The notes under the pieces were generated by a model that did no database searches, had not been told where the DNA came from, and saw only the letters and a program-made list of their open reading frames with translations. Made by a program: the position numbers and the translations under genes. A stretch of DNA of 64,000 bases, taken from contig JABCZL010000007.1 of assembly GCA_013289685.1 (NCBI GenBank), positions 124,001 to 188,000 of the forward strand, in the 5' to 3' direction. Within the stretch, counting starts at the first letter, position 1, and each line of letters begins with the position of its first letter. The DNA comes from Acidobacteriota bacterium (GTDB lineage Bacteria > Acidobacteriota > Terriglobia > Terriglobales > Acidobacteriaceae). Below are positions 28,421 to 36,505 of this stretch, piece by piece.

Positions 28421-28452
28421 ACCGTAGAGACGTTGCTTCGCAACGTCTCTCT
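28421..28452. repeat. Short copy of dispersed repeat C
   Basis: GTAGAGACGTTGCTTCGCAA followed by CGTCTCT is a near-perfect compact palindrome equal to the left arm of the 96-bp elements at 10463 and 14025. It lies upstream of the PhzF gene in the spacer with the acetamidase. Confidence 0.8.
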
Positions 28453-28497
28453 CACCACGACTCGAAATGCTGCCGCAACCCCCTACCCACCATGACC

Positions 28498-29496
28498 CTA
28501 CGGCTTCTTCTTCGCTGGCAAGTACTTCTTCTCGATCGAAGCCACCACCACATAATTCGGATCGACCATCTCGTTCAAATGAATCTTCCCCACCTTCGAC
28601 AAGAGCTCATAAGCGTCCAGTTCCGACAACCCATAGTCCTTGTGAATCCAATGCACCAGTTCCGTCAATGCAATCCGCGTCGCATCTTCCAGCGGGCGGT
28701 ACGCCCCCACGGTCATGATCGCATCATCATTTTCAAACTGCGGCCAATCAATCCTCCGCCCCTTGATCACGCTCACCTGTACTCGAGCCTTCAGCGGCAC
28801 CTCAATCGCCGATCCCGCGGCTTCACCATCTCCCATGGCCGCATGCCCATCGCCCAGATACAGCAGCCCGCCCTTTACATTCACCGGAAAGTACACCGTG
28901 TTCCCCACACTGGCCTCGGGAGAATCCATGTTCCCGCCAAACTCCGCCGGCACAATCGAACTGCGCGCTTCCCCATTCGCCGGAGCCACTCCGATGCACC
29001 CAAAGAACGGATGCATGGGAATCTTCACCGAGAAATCCGTATCCATGGCTTTGAATGTCGCCGTGTTGGCCGCATGATCAATGGGATAAAACCACACCCG
29101 CTCCGGCAGTTCGCCGCCCAGCATCGGCGTGTAGTGCGACGAATTGATCGAGCCGAACCCCGGCGAGAACGCACCCACCCCATACTCTCCGTCGACCTGC
29201 AAGTCGAGAATCTTTACCGCCAGCGTATCCCCGGGTTCAGCCTCGTCCACGTAAAACGGCCCGGCCAGCGGATTGTCCCCCTTGGCCATGCTTAACGTAT
29301 CTCCCGGCTTCTTCAGCCCGTTGCCAAAACAGTCGAGCGTGTTCGTGTCGAGAATGTCCCCCGACTTCAAACGCAAAACCGGCTCGGCCGTCGCAAAAAG
29401 ATATTTCACATTGGCAGTCTTAGCGGTGTAATGAACCACGTTCTGCGCCCAACCCGAACCCGCCAGCAGCCCAAGAACAACCACGCGAGCAATCAC
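28498..29496 (-). CDS. Exported acetamidase/formamidase family protein
   Basis: The protein has 332 residues from GTG 29496, with AGGAGG six bases upstream. A short signal peptide (VVVLGLLAGSGWA) precedes the FmdA/AmdA fold. Characteristic segments are VEPGDTLAVKILDL-like (EAEPGDTLAVKIL), HPFFGCIGVAPANGE, VPAEFGGNMDSPE and LYLGDGHAAMGDGE. Family members hydrolyse formamide or acetamide to ammonia and the acid using a metal centre. Export to the periplasm differs from the cytoplasmic model enzymes, so the true substrate may be different. The family assignment is firm; the reaction is inferred. Confidence 0.88.
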   Translation of the reverse strand: MIARVVVLGLLAGSGWAQNVVHYTAKTANVKYLFATAEPVLRLKSGDILDTNTLDCFGNGLKKPGDTLSMAKGDNPLAGPFYVDEAEPGDTLAVKILDLQVDGEYGVGAFSPGFGSINSSHYTPMLGGELPERVWFYPIDHAANTATFKAMDTDFSVKIPMHPFFGCIGVAPANGEARSSIVPAEFGGNMDSPEASVGNTVYFPVNVKGGLLYLGDGHAAMGDGEAAGSAIEVPLKARVQVSVIKGRRIDWPQFENDDAIMTVGAYRPLEDATRIALTELVHWIHKDYGLSELDAYELLSKVGKIHLNEMVDPNYVVVASIEKKYLPAKKKP

Positions 29497-29557
29497 GGCC
29501 CCTCCTGAAATCTCACAGTGTCAGATAAGTCGTGCCGTGATTGTAATGGAAGCCCCA

Positions 29558-29610
29558 GGGTGCCCCATCCTTCTCTCGCGGTTCTTTGGCGAGAGAGGGT
29601 GGGGATTTTG
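29558..29610. repeat. Dispersed palindromic repeat A
   Basis: GGGTGCCCCATCCTTCTCTC and GCGAGAGAGGGTGGGG form a stem around GCGGTTCTTTG, ending in ATTTTGA. It lies in the divergent spacer between the acetamidase and the orphan gene at 29729. Confidence 0.8.
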
Positions 29611-29728
29611 ACTCTGAAGGCTAGATCGTCCATTAACCGAGGAGGGTTCTGAGCGCAATCGCCTGATTGCGACGGTTTGGCGTAGTGTATTTGTGACAAG
29701 TGACGTTCGATGTAAGGAACGGACTCAG

Positions 29729-30319
29729 ATGAAAACTGGCAAGGAAGACAAGTTCCGCCTGCTCCGACGAATACTGGTGTCCTACAATGATTTCAAACAG
29801 GCGGTCGACATTTCAAGTTATATTCTCAAGGCAAAATTTCATCGTGACTACCCGAAGAAAGACAGACATATCCTGCAGGCATTGAACTGCGCGATGGTTA
29901 TTGCCTATGCCAGACCATTCTCTGGTAACAGAGGCTCGAAAACGATGCTGCCTGCACTGCCTGAGAGGTTTCTCTCCGGATTTTCACCTGATGAACGGGC
30001 TCTGCATAAGGTCGTGATGAAGGACCGCAACGAGGTCTTAGCTCATTCGGACCACAGTGCTTGGCGCCTTCGTCTGAGTGTTGTTAGGTCATCTGGCCGC
30101 CGCCCGATGTTAGTGCCGCTCCATCAAGACGTTAGGGCGCCACTCGATGAAAAGCACACACGGATGTTCAAGGAAATGGCGCATAAGCTTATGGATGCCG
30201 TGTCTGCGGAGCGTTGCGTTCTTGAGAAAGAACTAGTTGACGTATTGCCAAAATTATCGCCGGAGGATGGTCGCGTCACGGGCGATGAACAGGCCATGCA
30301 GTACGGCGGATGGTTATAG
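29729..30319 (+). CDS. Orphan protein with HEPN-type RNxxxxH motif
   Basis: The protein has 196 residues from ATG 29729 (MKTGKEDKFRLLR), with AAGGA ten bases upstream; a GTG at 29693 is also in frame. The predicted protein is helical and has no membrane segment. The segment MKDRNEVLAHSDH carries R-N-x4-H, the Rx4-6H pattern of HEPN ribonucleases and related AbiU2-like proteins, where an RNxxxAHSD sequence is common. Base composition is clearly lower in GC (for example 25 of 60 bases at 29821-29880) and codon use is unlike the neighbours, so recent acquisition is likely. Possible roles are RNA cleavage in defence or a toxin-like function; this rests on one motif. No antitoxin is evident upstream. 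Confidence 0.65.
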   Translation: MKTGKEDKFRLLRRILVSYNDFKQAVDISSYILKAKFHRDYPKKDRHILQALNCAMVIAYARPFSGNRGSKTMLPALPERFLSGFSPDERALHKVVMKDRNEVLAHSDHSAWRLRLSVVRSSGRRPMLVPLHQDVRAPLDEKHTRMFKEMAHKLMDAVSAERCVLEKELVDVLPKLSPEDGRVTGDEQAMQYGGWL

Positions 30320-30466
30320 CGTCCGCTGCGCGGGCGGGCAACCAACCTGAGGTGACTTGTTGAAAAAATCGCGATTGCCCTCATTGACCTTCGACCAAGG
30401 TCGCCTCCAAATTTCATTTCGCGATTTCGCGAATGCAACGCGGGTGACTGTCGTCAAGGGAGAAGA

Positions 30467-30970
30467 TTAGCCCGGTACGAGCACAAGGCGTTCTGCTTCA
30501 TCCGTGATCTTCCCGCCGCTGTCAATGGTTATCGCGTGTTTCAGTTTCCTTGACGCTACGGCAAACATATCAGCGTATTTGGTGATGTCGGCGGAGTATC
30601 TGGTCCCTGACGTCTTGGTGGTTGCCGCAACTAGAGGCTTGGCATCGGGGCCGTCAGCATCAACGCCCCAAATTCCGTGCAGCAAGAGGTTTCGCTCCGC
30701 GATTGACGCGCCTACCAACTTACAGGCTTCGTCAACGAGGGTGCGTGTCTCGGCTCCTGGAATCTGGTCCAATCCACTGGTTAGAATATCAACCTTTCGT
30801 CGCAGAGGAAGTGGGTTCACTAATACTATTCTGGCAGCGTGCGGGATTTTGTGAAGCATTCCGACGTGTATGTTGAGAATAAACTCAGCAAAGCCAGTAT
30901 TCACAACCAAGCGGCCCAACTCCTTCAACTGTTCGTCGGACAAGGGTGATTCAAAGGCTGCGTGTTCCAT
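30467..30970 (-). CDS. Orphan protein with RNxxxH motif, convergent to 29729
   Basis: The protein has 167 residues, apparently all-helical. The segment AERNLLLHGIW contains R-N-x3-H followed by Gly, again resembling a HEPN active site. Nothing else is recognised: the C-terminal half is charged with YADMFAVASRKLKHA. The ATG at 30970 has no Shine-Dalgarno. TACAAT stands seven bases upstream of TTATATG on the coding strand, so a leaderless transcript is possible. GC content is lower than in the flanks. It converges on the orphan gene ending at 30319, with 147 noncoding bases between them. Both may have arrived as one island. Function unknown. Confidence 0.6.
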   Translation of the reverse strand: MEHAAFESPLSDEQLKELGRLVVNTGFAEFILNIHVGMLHKIPHAARIVLVNPLPLRRKVDILTSGLDQIPGAETRTLVDEACKLVGASIAERNLLLHGIWGVDADGPDAKPLVAATTKTSGTRYSADITKYADMFAVASRKLKHAITIDSGGKITDEAERLVLVPG

Positions 30971-31071
30971 ATAAATAATTGTAAGGGGAGGAGGGATTAC
31001 ATAGTTATTGATAAATCGCCATAGCCCTCATTGACGGGACTGGCAGACCTCCGCGACGTCTGTTCGAAAAG

Positions 31072-31734
31072 CTAGGAATTTCCTTCCTTCTGCCGCGCGT
31101 AAAACCGCTGCACCTTCGCCCGGTTCCCGCAGCGCGTCATGTCGCACCAGCGCCGTTGATGGTTCTTGCTCGTATCCAGGAAAAACCACTCGCAAGTTTT
31201 TGAAAAGCAGGCCCGCGCATACTGCAACTGGTCCGACGCCAGCAGATCGGCGGCCGCACGCGCAATCGGCCACAGCACGCTGTCGAACTCGCCCTGGTCG
31301 TCATAGCTCCACTCGAAGCCGCCGCCCTTTACCGCCACCAGCCGCATGTGCCCAGCCGCGGTTTGAACGTCGGCATTCAGGCGCGCGAGCGCCGCCGGAG
31401 GTACCGGGCGCTTATTCATGATCGCCCAAAAAACATCGTGGATCGCCTCGCGCAGCTCTCTTCCCCAGATCAAGACTTCCTGCGCCTGCTCCGGGTGGGC
31501 CCGGCTGCGCTCGTAGAGCCGGTCTACCTGCCGTGAATCCAGCAGCCCGGCGTCTTCACCGAACCGGACAAGGTCCACATAACTTTCCAGCAATTCTTTC
31601 GGCTTGATGTGACGGTCGTCGAGCGTATTGACGAAGTCGAGACACACGTTGCCCGCGATCAGATCAAACCGCGGCGGACGCCGCCGCACGATTTTCCTGG
31701 CTTCCTTGGTTTCTGTCAGAGGCTCTCCCTTCAC
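31072..31734 (-). CDS. CGNR zinc-finger transcriptional regulator (ABATE domain)
   Basis: The protein has about 220 residues. The start is ambiguous: GTG 31734 or TTG 31740, neither with a Shine-Dalgarno. The N-terminal ABATE domain includes RFDLIAGNVCLDFVNTLDD. The C-terminal zinc finger has four Cys: CFSKTC, then WCDMTRCGNR, ending in the namesake CGNR and a basic AKVQRFYARQ. This matches the family of putative stress-related transcription regulators. It is divergent from an EamA exporter with about 90 bases between them, and three TTAGAT sites lie in that spacer. It probably controls the exporter and itself. Ligand unknown. Confidence 0.88.
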   Translation of the reverse strand: MKGEPLTETKEARKIVRRRPPRFDLIAGNVCLDFVNTLDDRHIKPKELLESYVDLVRFGEDAGLLDSRQVDRLYERSRAHPEQAQEVLIWGRELREAIHDVFWAIMNKRPVPPAALARLNADVQTAAGHMRLVAVKGGGFEWSYDDQGEFDSVLWPIARAAADLLASDQLQYARACFSKTCEWFFLDTSKNHQRRWCDMTRCGNRAKVQRFYARQKEGNS

Positions 31735-31742
31735 AACCAATT

Positions 31743-31827
31743 ATCTAACCATTAAAACACACTTGACAAGTTAGATGCGATCCTCTACGATCCACATAAC
31801 CTGTTAAATTATGTTTAGAGGTTAGAT
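31743..31827. promoter_or_regulatory. Candidate operators (GTTAGAT x3) between CGNR regulator and exporter
   Basis: The octamer RGTTAGAT occurs at 31769-31776 and 31820-31827 on the plus strand, and as its complement ATCTAACC at 31743-31750. Their positions around the exporter promoter and next to both start codons suit a repressor site. The binding protein is inferred to be the CGNR regulator. Confidence 0.45.
31763..31791 (+). promoter_or_regulatory. Sigma70-type promoter for the EamA exporter
   Basis: TTGACA (31763-31768), a 17-base spacer, then TACGAT (31786-31791, four of six consensus bases). Transcription would start near 31798, about 30 bases before ATG 31829. Confidence 0.6.
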
Positions 31828-31828
31828 T

Positions 31829-32902
31829 ATGATCAGTCACCAGGCGACGCAAATGATGGTCCTTGCCCGCAGCGGCAGGTTGCCGAACGAAAAGATGATT
31901 AACATTGGAGGCAGACCCGTGATTGTGCCCAACCCACGCCAACCCGCACCCGGCCGCAACCGCGCCTATTCCATTCAACTCGCGCTGGCCTTCGCTGCTA
32001 TCTATCTCGTCTGGGGATCGACCTACCTGGCGATTCGTTACGCGGTCGAGACCATTCCGCCGCTGGTCGCCGCAGGCGTCCGGCACTCCATTGCGGGCGC
32101 GATTCTTTTCGCGTGGGCGTGGTCGCGCGGCTTTCGTCCCACGCGCGACCATTGGATCGCGGGACTCGCATTGGGTGCACTTTTCTTCTTGATTGGTCAC
32201 GGCTCGCTGCACTGGGCCGAACAGTATGTGGGATCAGGACTGGCAGCGTTGCTCATCGCGACCGAACCCATGTTCATCCTGGTTCTGGCCTGGTCCATGG
32301 GCCAGCAGAAGATCAGCCGGCTCAGTGCGCTGGGCCTGGGTTTGGGCGTGCTCGGTGTGGCCATGTTGACGGGTGTAGAGCTGACGGTCAAAGGATCGAG
32401 CCTGCTCGGCCTGCTGGCTGTGCTGGTAGGATCGCTGTCCTGGTCGGTGGGCGTAGTGATCTCTCCCCGGCTCAAGTTGCCCAACGATGCGCTGGGACGC
32501 ACCGCGCTTCCAACGATCTGCGGTGCGGTCATGCTGCTCGCGGCCGCTGGACTCACGGGCGAGTTTCATGCCACGCACTGGGCGAGCATTTCTCTCAAGT
32601 CAATGTTGGGTCTGGCGTATCTGGTCATCTTTGGTTCCGTGGTCGCGTTCACTTCGTACACATGGCTGCTGCAGAAATGTCCTCCGGCGCTGGTGGCGAC
32701 GCACACCTATGCGAATCCAGTGGTGGCTGTGTTCCTGGGATGGCTTCTGGCCTCTGAACCGTTGACCATGCGAGTGGTGCTGGCGTCGGCGGCGATTCTG
32801 GCGGCGATTGTGCTGATCCGCAAGGGTGAGCGCAGCGTGGCGGTCAAGGGGCCGGGCATGATCTCACCGGGTGCTGAAATCCCGACGCAGGAGTGTGCTT
32901 AA
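31829..32902 (+). CDS. EamA/DMT family exporter (YedA-like)
   Basis: The protein has 357 residues from ATG 31829, or 327 from GTG 31919, which has a strong GGAGG eight bases upstream; the second may be the main start. Ten hydrophobic segments in two EamA repeats can be seen. The first begins FAAIYLVWGSTYLAIRYAVE, the YedA-type signature. Other helices include ALGALFFLIGHGSLHWAEQ and GLAALLIATEPMFILVLAW. The second repeat runs from LGLLAVLVGSLSWSVGVVIS to LASAAILAAIVLI. It is probably an inner-membrane metabolite or drug exporter; no substrate can be named. Divergent from the CGNR regulator. Confidence 0.9.
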   Translation: MISHQATQMMVLARSGRLPNEKMINIGGRPVIVPNPRQPAPGRNRAYSIQLALAFAAIYLVWGSTYLAIRYAVETIPPLVAAGVRHSIAGAILFAWAWSRGFRPTRDHWIAGLALGALFFLIGHGSLHWAEQYVGSGLAALLIATEPMFILVLAWSMGQQKISRLSALGLGLGVLGVAMLTGVELTVKGSSLLGLLAVLVGSLSWSVGVVISPRLKLPNDALGRTALPTICGAVMLLAAAGLTGEFHATHWASISLKSMLGLAYLVIFGSVVAFTSYTWLLQKCPPALVATHTYANPVVAVFLGWLLASEPLTMRVVLASAAILAAIVLIRKGERSVAVKGPGMISPGAEIPTQECA

Positions 32903-32945
32903 GTAGGTCCAGCGCCTGCCGCAAGCTTCGACAAAAAATCAAAAT

Positions 32946-32982
32946 CCCCACTTCTCGCGCACAGAACGCTCGAGAAATGGGG
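32946..32982. repeat. Dispersed palindromic repeat A
   Basis: CCCCACTTCTCG and CGAGAAATGGGG surround a 13-base loop, preceded by AATCAAAAT and followed by CACCC, as in the other copies. It lies between two convergent genes (ends at 32902 and 33030), where it may act as a bidirectional terminator. Confidence 0.85.
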
Positions 32983-33029
32983 CACCCGCAGCTGCGTGCA
33001 GTTTCGCGCGCGCTAGTTCCCGCGTCTGT

Positions 33030-33434
33030 TTAGGTGACGGTCAGGGTTAGAGTGTGGCTGGTTCCACCGCTATTGCAACCGAGGGAAGACGAGTTTCCGC
33101 CGGGAGTGTGGACCACCACGCTGGCTGTTCCGGGACCGGAAATCACCGAAGGTGTGAGCGTGACTTCCACCTCTTTGCTGCTTAGGACCAGCGTCGGGAC
33201 GGCTGTCCCGTTGATCATGACAACGGAGGAGGCGAGCAGGTCGCTGCCGTTCACCGTGAGCACAAATCCCTGCTGCACCTGATTGAAGGTGATGGTGTCG
33301 GCAGAAAGAGACGAGACGGATGGAGCGGGACGGGCGCTTCCGCACAGAGGGTTCAGTGCATTGCAGCCTGTAAATAGAAGCACGGCGAGCAGCAACGTGC
33401 TGAGCGGCCGGAAGGAAGCGCTAATTTGTTTCAT
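33030..33434 (-). CDS. IPT/TIG-like lipoprotein
   Basis: The protein has 134 residues from ATG 33434 (MKQISASFRPL). A lipoprotein signal peptide with lipobox LLFTGC predicts acylation at the Cys. The mature part is a single immunoglobulin-like IPT/TIG unit. It has the typical opening (VSSLSADTITFNQVQQGFVLTVNGSDL), then SSVVMINGTAV and a terminal strand pattern (GTASVVVHTPGG). It resembles the TIG units of the exported protein at 19065-20987. It is probably surface- or periplasm-exposed; partner unknown. Two further Cys in the mature region may pair. Confidence 0.75.
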   Translation of the reverse strand: MKQISASFRPLSTLLLAVLLFTGCNALNPLCGSARPAPSVSSLSADTITFNQVQQGFVLTVNGSDLLASSVVMINGTAVPTLVLSSKEVEVTLTPSVISGPGTASVVVHTPGGNSSSLGCNSGGTSHTLTLTVT

Positions 33435-33579
33435 ACTTGCATCGTACACCGGGGCAATGGGTCACGCACCGATTTAGAAAACGGAAGTAACACCGAGGGC
33501 TCCAGGCCAGGCGATCCGATCACAGCGGGCACGCGGGCGGGGCCGCCCGCGCCACATAACTGGTACTTACTTGCTCGTA

Positions 33580-34302
33580 TCAGCGGTTGTGGTCGCGGCG
33601 GCGGAGGTAGTCGATGAACATTTGTTCGACGGGCTTGTCGTAGGCGATAAGGACGTGGCGGACGGTGTGTCCGCTGACGAAGTGGCAGACTTCTTCGGCG
33701 AGATTCTTGGCGTGATCGCCGGCGCGCTCGAGAGACTGGGTCATGAAGATGACTTGCAGGCTGGCCTGGCGGTGCACGTTTTCGGGATTCTCGATGTGGC
33801 GCAGGAAGATGAGGTTGCGCAGGCGGTCCATTTCGGCGTCGGCGCGGAGGACGTCGATGGCCTTACCGATTTCGCGGGCGGAAAACGCAGCACCGCAATC
33901 GGTCAGCATCTTCTCGAGGATGGTGGCCATCTGGGTGAGGTCGCGGGTGTCTTCGGGGTCGATGCGTCCGCTGACCGAGAGAGCGCTGTTGGCGAAGCTG
34001 AGCAGGAGGTCGCCGATGCGTTCCAGGCCGATCATGAACTTCATGCAGGCGAGAAGCTCGCGGGCCTCGGCGGGGCCGACCTCGGTGATGGCGGTGGTGA
34101 CGCCGTTGTCGATTTCCGTGTCGAGCGTGTCGAGTTCGCGCTCGCGCTGGCGTAGCGAGTTCAGCAAGGTACTGGAGCCGGTGGCGATGCCTTCGGCCGC
34201 GGCGCCGGCGGCTTCCTTGGCCATGTTGCAGGCTTCCACGGTGCGGCGCACGATGTAGTGATGGGCCGGTTCGGGTTCAGGAGGCTTGATCGCGGTACTC
34301 AT
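33580..34302 (-). CDS. phoU: PhoU-family phosphate signalling protein
   Basis: The protein has 240 residues from ATG 34302 (MSTAIKPPEPEP); the open frame upstream is Arg/Pro-rich and unlikely. Two three-helix PhoU repeats are visible. The first contains ELDTLDTEIDNGV and MKFMIGLERIGDLLLSFA. The second contains SLQVIFMTQSLERAGDHAKNLAEE, with the metal-binding E-x-x-x-D pattern and the typical VSGHTVRH end. PhoU links phosphate transport to the PhoR kinase and dampens Pho signalling. It is the third gene in the order phoB-phoR-phoU, supporting that role. The usual pstSCAB genes are not adjacent. A repeat A element lies between phoR and phoU. Confidence 0.88.
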   Translation of the reverse strand: MSTAIKPPEPEPAHHYIVRRTVEACNMAKEAAGAAAEGIATGSSTLLNSLRQRERELDTLDTEIDNGVTTAITEVGPAEARELLACMKFMIGLERIGDLLLSFANSALSVSGRIDPEDTRDLTQMATILEKMLTDCGAAFSAREIGKAIDVLRADAEMDRLRNLIFLRHIENPENVHRQASLQVIFMTQSLERAGDHAKNLAEEVCHFVSGHTVRHVLIAYDKPVEQMFIDYLRRRDHNR

Positions 34303-34573
34303 AATCGTGTCCGGATGCCGAGAACGCGGGCGACGAGGTGGACGTGCGGAATCGTCGTCGCGATTCGGCCGTTCATGTGGTTGGATGGCCAACGCCTAAC
34401 AATAGATTCTTCTGTGGACATTGTGGTTAATAAGCTGTGAATTTTCCGTCATTTTTCGCGCGATCCACGCGATCCGTGCGACCTTCCAGATCATTGTCGG
34501 ACAAGACCGAACAAATGCAAGGGGAAACTGATGTAGGGAGTCAGAGTCCCCTCCCAACGAACAGAGTCAAAGT

Positions 34574-34609
34574 CCCCACCCTGTCGCAAAATGCGCGACA
34601 AGGGTGGGG
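34574..34609. repeat. Dispersed palindromic repeat A with altered stem
   Basis: CCCCACCCTGTCGC pairs with GCGACAAGGGTGGGG around AAAATGC. Compared with the copy at 59473 (TCTCGC/GCGAGA), both sides of one base pair have changed, so pairing is kept. It sits between phoR and phoU. Confidence 0.9.
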
Positions 34610-34635
34610 CACCCGCACCCGTTTCTGAGGAGGGC

Positions 34636-36396
34636 TCAGGCGGTCGGTAAGGTGAACAGGAAAATGCTGCCGTGGCCGAGTTCGCTTTCGGCGCGTATGG
34701 AGCCGCCGTGGGCCAGCATGATGTGCTTAGCGATGGCGAGGCCGAGACCGGTGCCGCCGGATTCGCGGGAGCGGGCTTTGTCGACGCGGTAGAAGCGTTC
34801 GAACAAGCGCGGCAGATGTTCGCTGGCGATGCCAGCGCCGAAATCCTGGACGTAAAATTCCACTCCGCGACGAGCCGGACGCGCACCGAGCAGGATGCGT
34901 CCGCCGGAGCGGCCGTACTTCATGGCGTTGTCGATCAGATTCGAAAAAACCTGGTGAATGGCTTCGCGATCAGCGCGGACGCTGGGCAGGGAGTCGACGG
35001 AGACGGATCCGTGATCGAGGTTCGTCTCGACGATCTGCAAATCTACTTCCTGACTCCGGGCGATCTCGCGGAAACTTTCTTCGGCGTCGTGCAGGAGTTC
35101 TATGGGCGGGACCGATTCGGTGTCGAAGCGGGTCTCGCCCGATTCCACGCGGGCCAGAGTCAGCAGGTCTTCGGTGAGGCGCGACATGCGGGCGGCGTTC
35201 TTGCGGATGATTTCGAGAAACTCGCGGTTAGGGCCGGAGTTTTCGGAGCTCAGGTCGAGTAGAGTTTCGGAGTATCCCTGAATGGAAGTAAGGGGAGTGC
35301 GGAGTTCGTGGGAAACATTGGCGATGAAATCGCGGCGGGTTTTCTCAACGCGCTCGGTCTCGGTGAGATCGCGGAGCACGGCGACGGCGCCGCCATCGGG
35401 TAGGGGCGCGGCAGTGACATCGTAGGCGCGGCCGGGAACGATGGACGTGGCGCGGGTGGTCTTGACCTGTTTGGTGGTGGTGGCGGCTTTGACGGCGGCG
35501 AGGAAATCGGGATCGCGGATGGTTTCGACCACGGGAGCGTTGAGGCGCGTGTGCTGAGGAACCAGGCGGTCCATGGGCTGGTTGGCCCATTGCACCAGGC
35601 CATCGGAGCTGACGGCAATGACCGCATCCTGCATGCTGTTGAGCAGAGTTTCGAGCTGGCGCTGGCTGGAGCGCACGGCGGCAAAACTGCGTTCAACCTG
35701 TCCGGCGGTTTTGTCGATGGCAGCGGCGACGCGGCCAATTTCATCGAGGGGTTTGTCTTCGACGCGGGCCCGGAGGTCACCTTGCTCAATGCGCACGGCC
35801 ACGTCCACGATGTGCTCGAGACGGCGGGAAGTAAAAACGGACGCGGTGGCCGCGATGAGCAACGCGATCAAGAAGGCGATGGTCGATCCCCAAATCAGGC
35901 GACGGCGCATCTGCGCTTGTACGACTTCGACATCGGAAAGTGGATAGGCGAGGCGGACCGCGCCACCGGACACGGGAACGGCGACATAGAGAAACGGAAC
36001 ACCGAGAGTGGCGTTGCGGCGCTCGTTCTCGCCGGTCTTGCCGGCGAGGGCGGCGGCGAACTCCGGGCGGGCGGCGTAGCTCTCCATGGTGGCGGGATTG
36101 GATTCGGAGTCGGCAAGGACTTTTCCGGAGGCGTCGATGATGGTGGCGCGGGCTCCGGCGGCAAGAGCTTCCTGCGCGGCGATTTCAGTGAGCGAGTGCG
36201 CGCGGTCGGTTTCGACGCGATGCGCGAAGAGGAGCGTCTTCTGGGTGAGGTTGCGCTCGATCTCGGTGCGCAGAGAGGATTCCCAGGCGCCGCCCAGCAT
36301 GACGTCGAGAATGGCGGCGGTGGCGGCGATGACGATCAGGAAAACGGCCAGGAGTTTGAAGAAGATGCGGTTCTTCAATGCGTCCTCTTGCGGCAT
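34636..36396 (-). CDS. phoR: PhoR-type sensor histidine kinase
   Basis: The protein has 586 residues from ATG 36396 (MPQEDALKNRIFFKLL); nine extra upstream codons come from repeat B. The N-terminal helix FFKLLAVFLIVIAATAAI and a second one (LIWGSTIAFLIALLIAATASV) bracket a periplasmic domain of about 140 residues. A HAMP segment (RRLEHIVDVAVRIEQGDL) and a PAS-like region (QDAVIAVSSDGLVQWAN) follow. The HisKA box is NVSHELRTPLTSIQGY. The ATPase domain has NLIDNAMKYG, FGAGIA and SGGTGLGLAIAK. It lies directly downstream of phoB on the same strand, so it would phosphorylate that regulator under phosphate limitation. Confidence 0.9.
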   Translation of the reverse strand: MPQEDALKNRIFFKLLAVFLIVIAATAAILDVMLGGAWESSLRTEIERNLTQKTLLFAHRVETDRAHSLTEIAAQEALAAGARATIIDASGKVLADSESNPATMESYAARPEFAAALAGKTGENERRNATLGVPFLYVAVPVSGGAVRLAYPLSDVEVVQAQMRRRLIWGSTIAFLIALLIAATASVFTSRRLEHIVDVAVRIEQGDLRARVEDKPLDEIGRVAAAIDKTAGQVERSFAAVRSSQRQLETLLNSMQDAVIAVSSDGLVQWANQPMDRLVPQHTRLNAPVVETIRDPDFLAAVKAATTTKQVKTTRATSIVPGRAYDVTAAPLPDGGAVAVLRDLTETERVEKTRRDFIANVSHELRTPLTSIQGYSETLLDLSSENSGPNREFLEIIRKNAARMSRLTEDLLTLARVESGETRFDTESVPPIELLHDAEESFREIARSQEVDLQIVETNLDHGSVSVDSLPSVRADREAIHQVFSNLIDNAMKYGRSGGRILLGARPARRGVEFYVQDFGAGIASEHLPRLFERFYRVDKARSRESGGTGLGLAIAKHIMLAHGGSIRAESELGHGSIFLFTLPTA

Positions 36397-36408
36397 GCGA
36401 AACCCTTG

Positions 36409-36487
36409 AACCACAAAGGGCACGAAGGTTCACGAAGGAAAAACGTGGGCGGGTTCCTTCGTGTAACTTCGTGTCCTTTGTGGTAAA
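36409..36487. repeat. Dispersed repeat B, inverted pair between phoB and phoR
   Basis: AACCACAAAGGGCACGAAGG then TTCACGAAGGAAA faces GGTTCCTTCGTGTAACTTCG then TGTCCTTTGTGGTAAA in opposite orientation across about 20 bases. It fills the whole phoB-phoR spacer and could fold into a stable mRNA hairpin. Confidence 0.85.
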
Positions 36488-36505
36488 TCAGGTTTGGCAT
36501 CCTCA

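Noticed and set aside
27396..28427. Long plus-strand frame opposite PhzF and similar long antisense frames (for example 8747-10540, 11313-13223, 24127-25902)
   Set aside because: They mirror well-supported genes on the other strand, are rich in Arg/His/Pro, and reflect high GC at codon position three.
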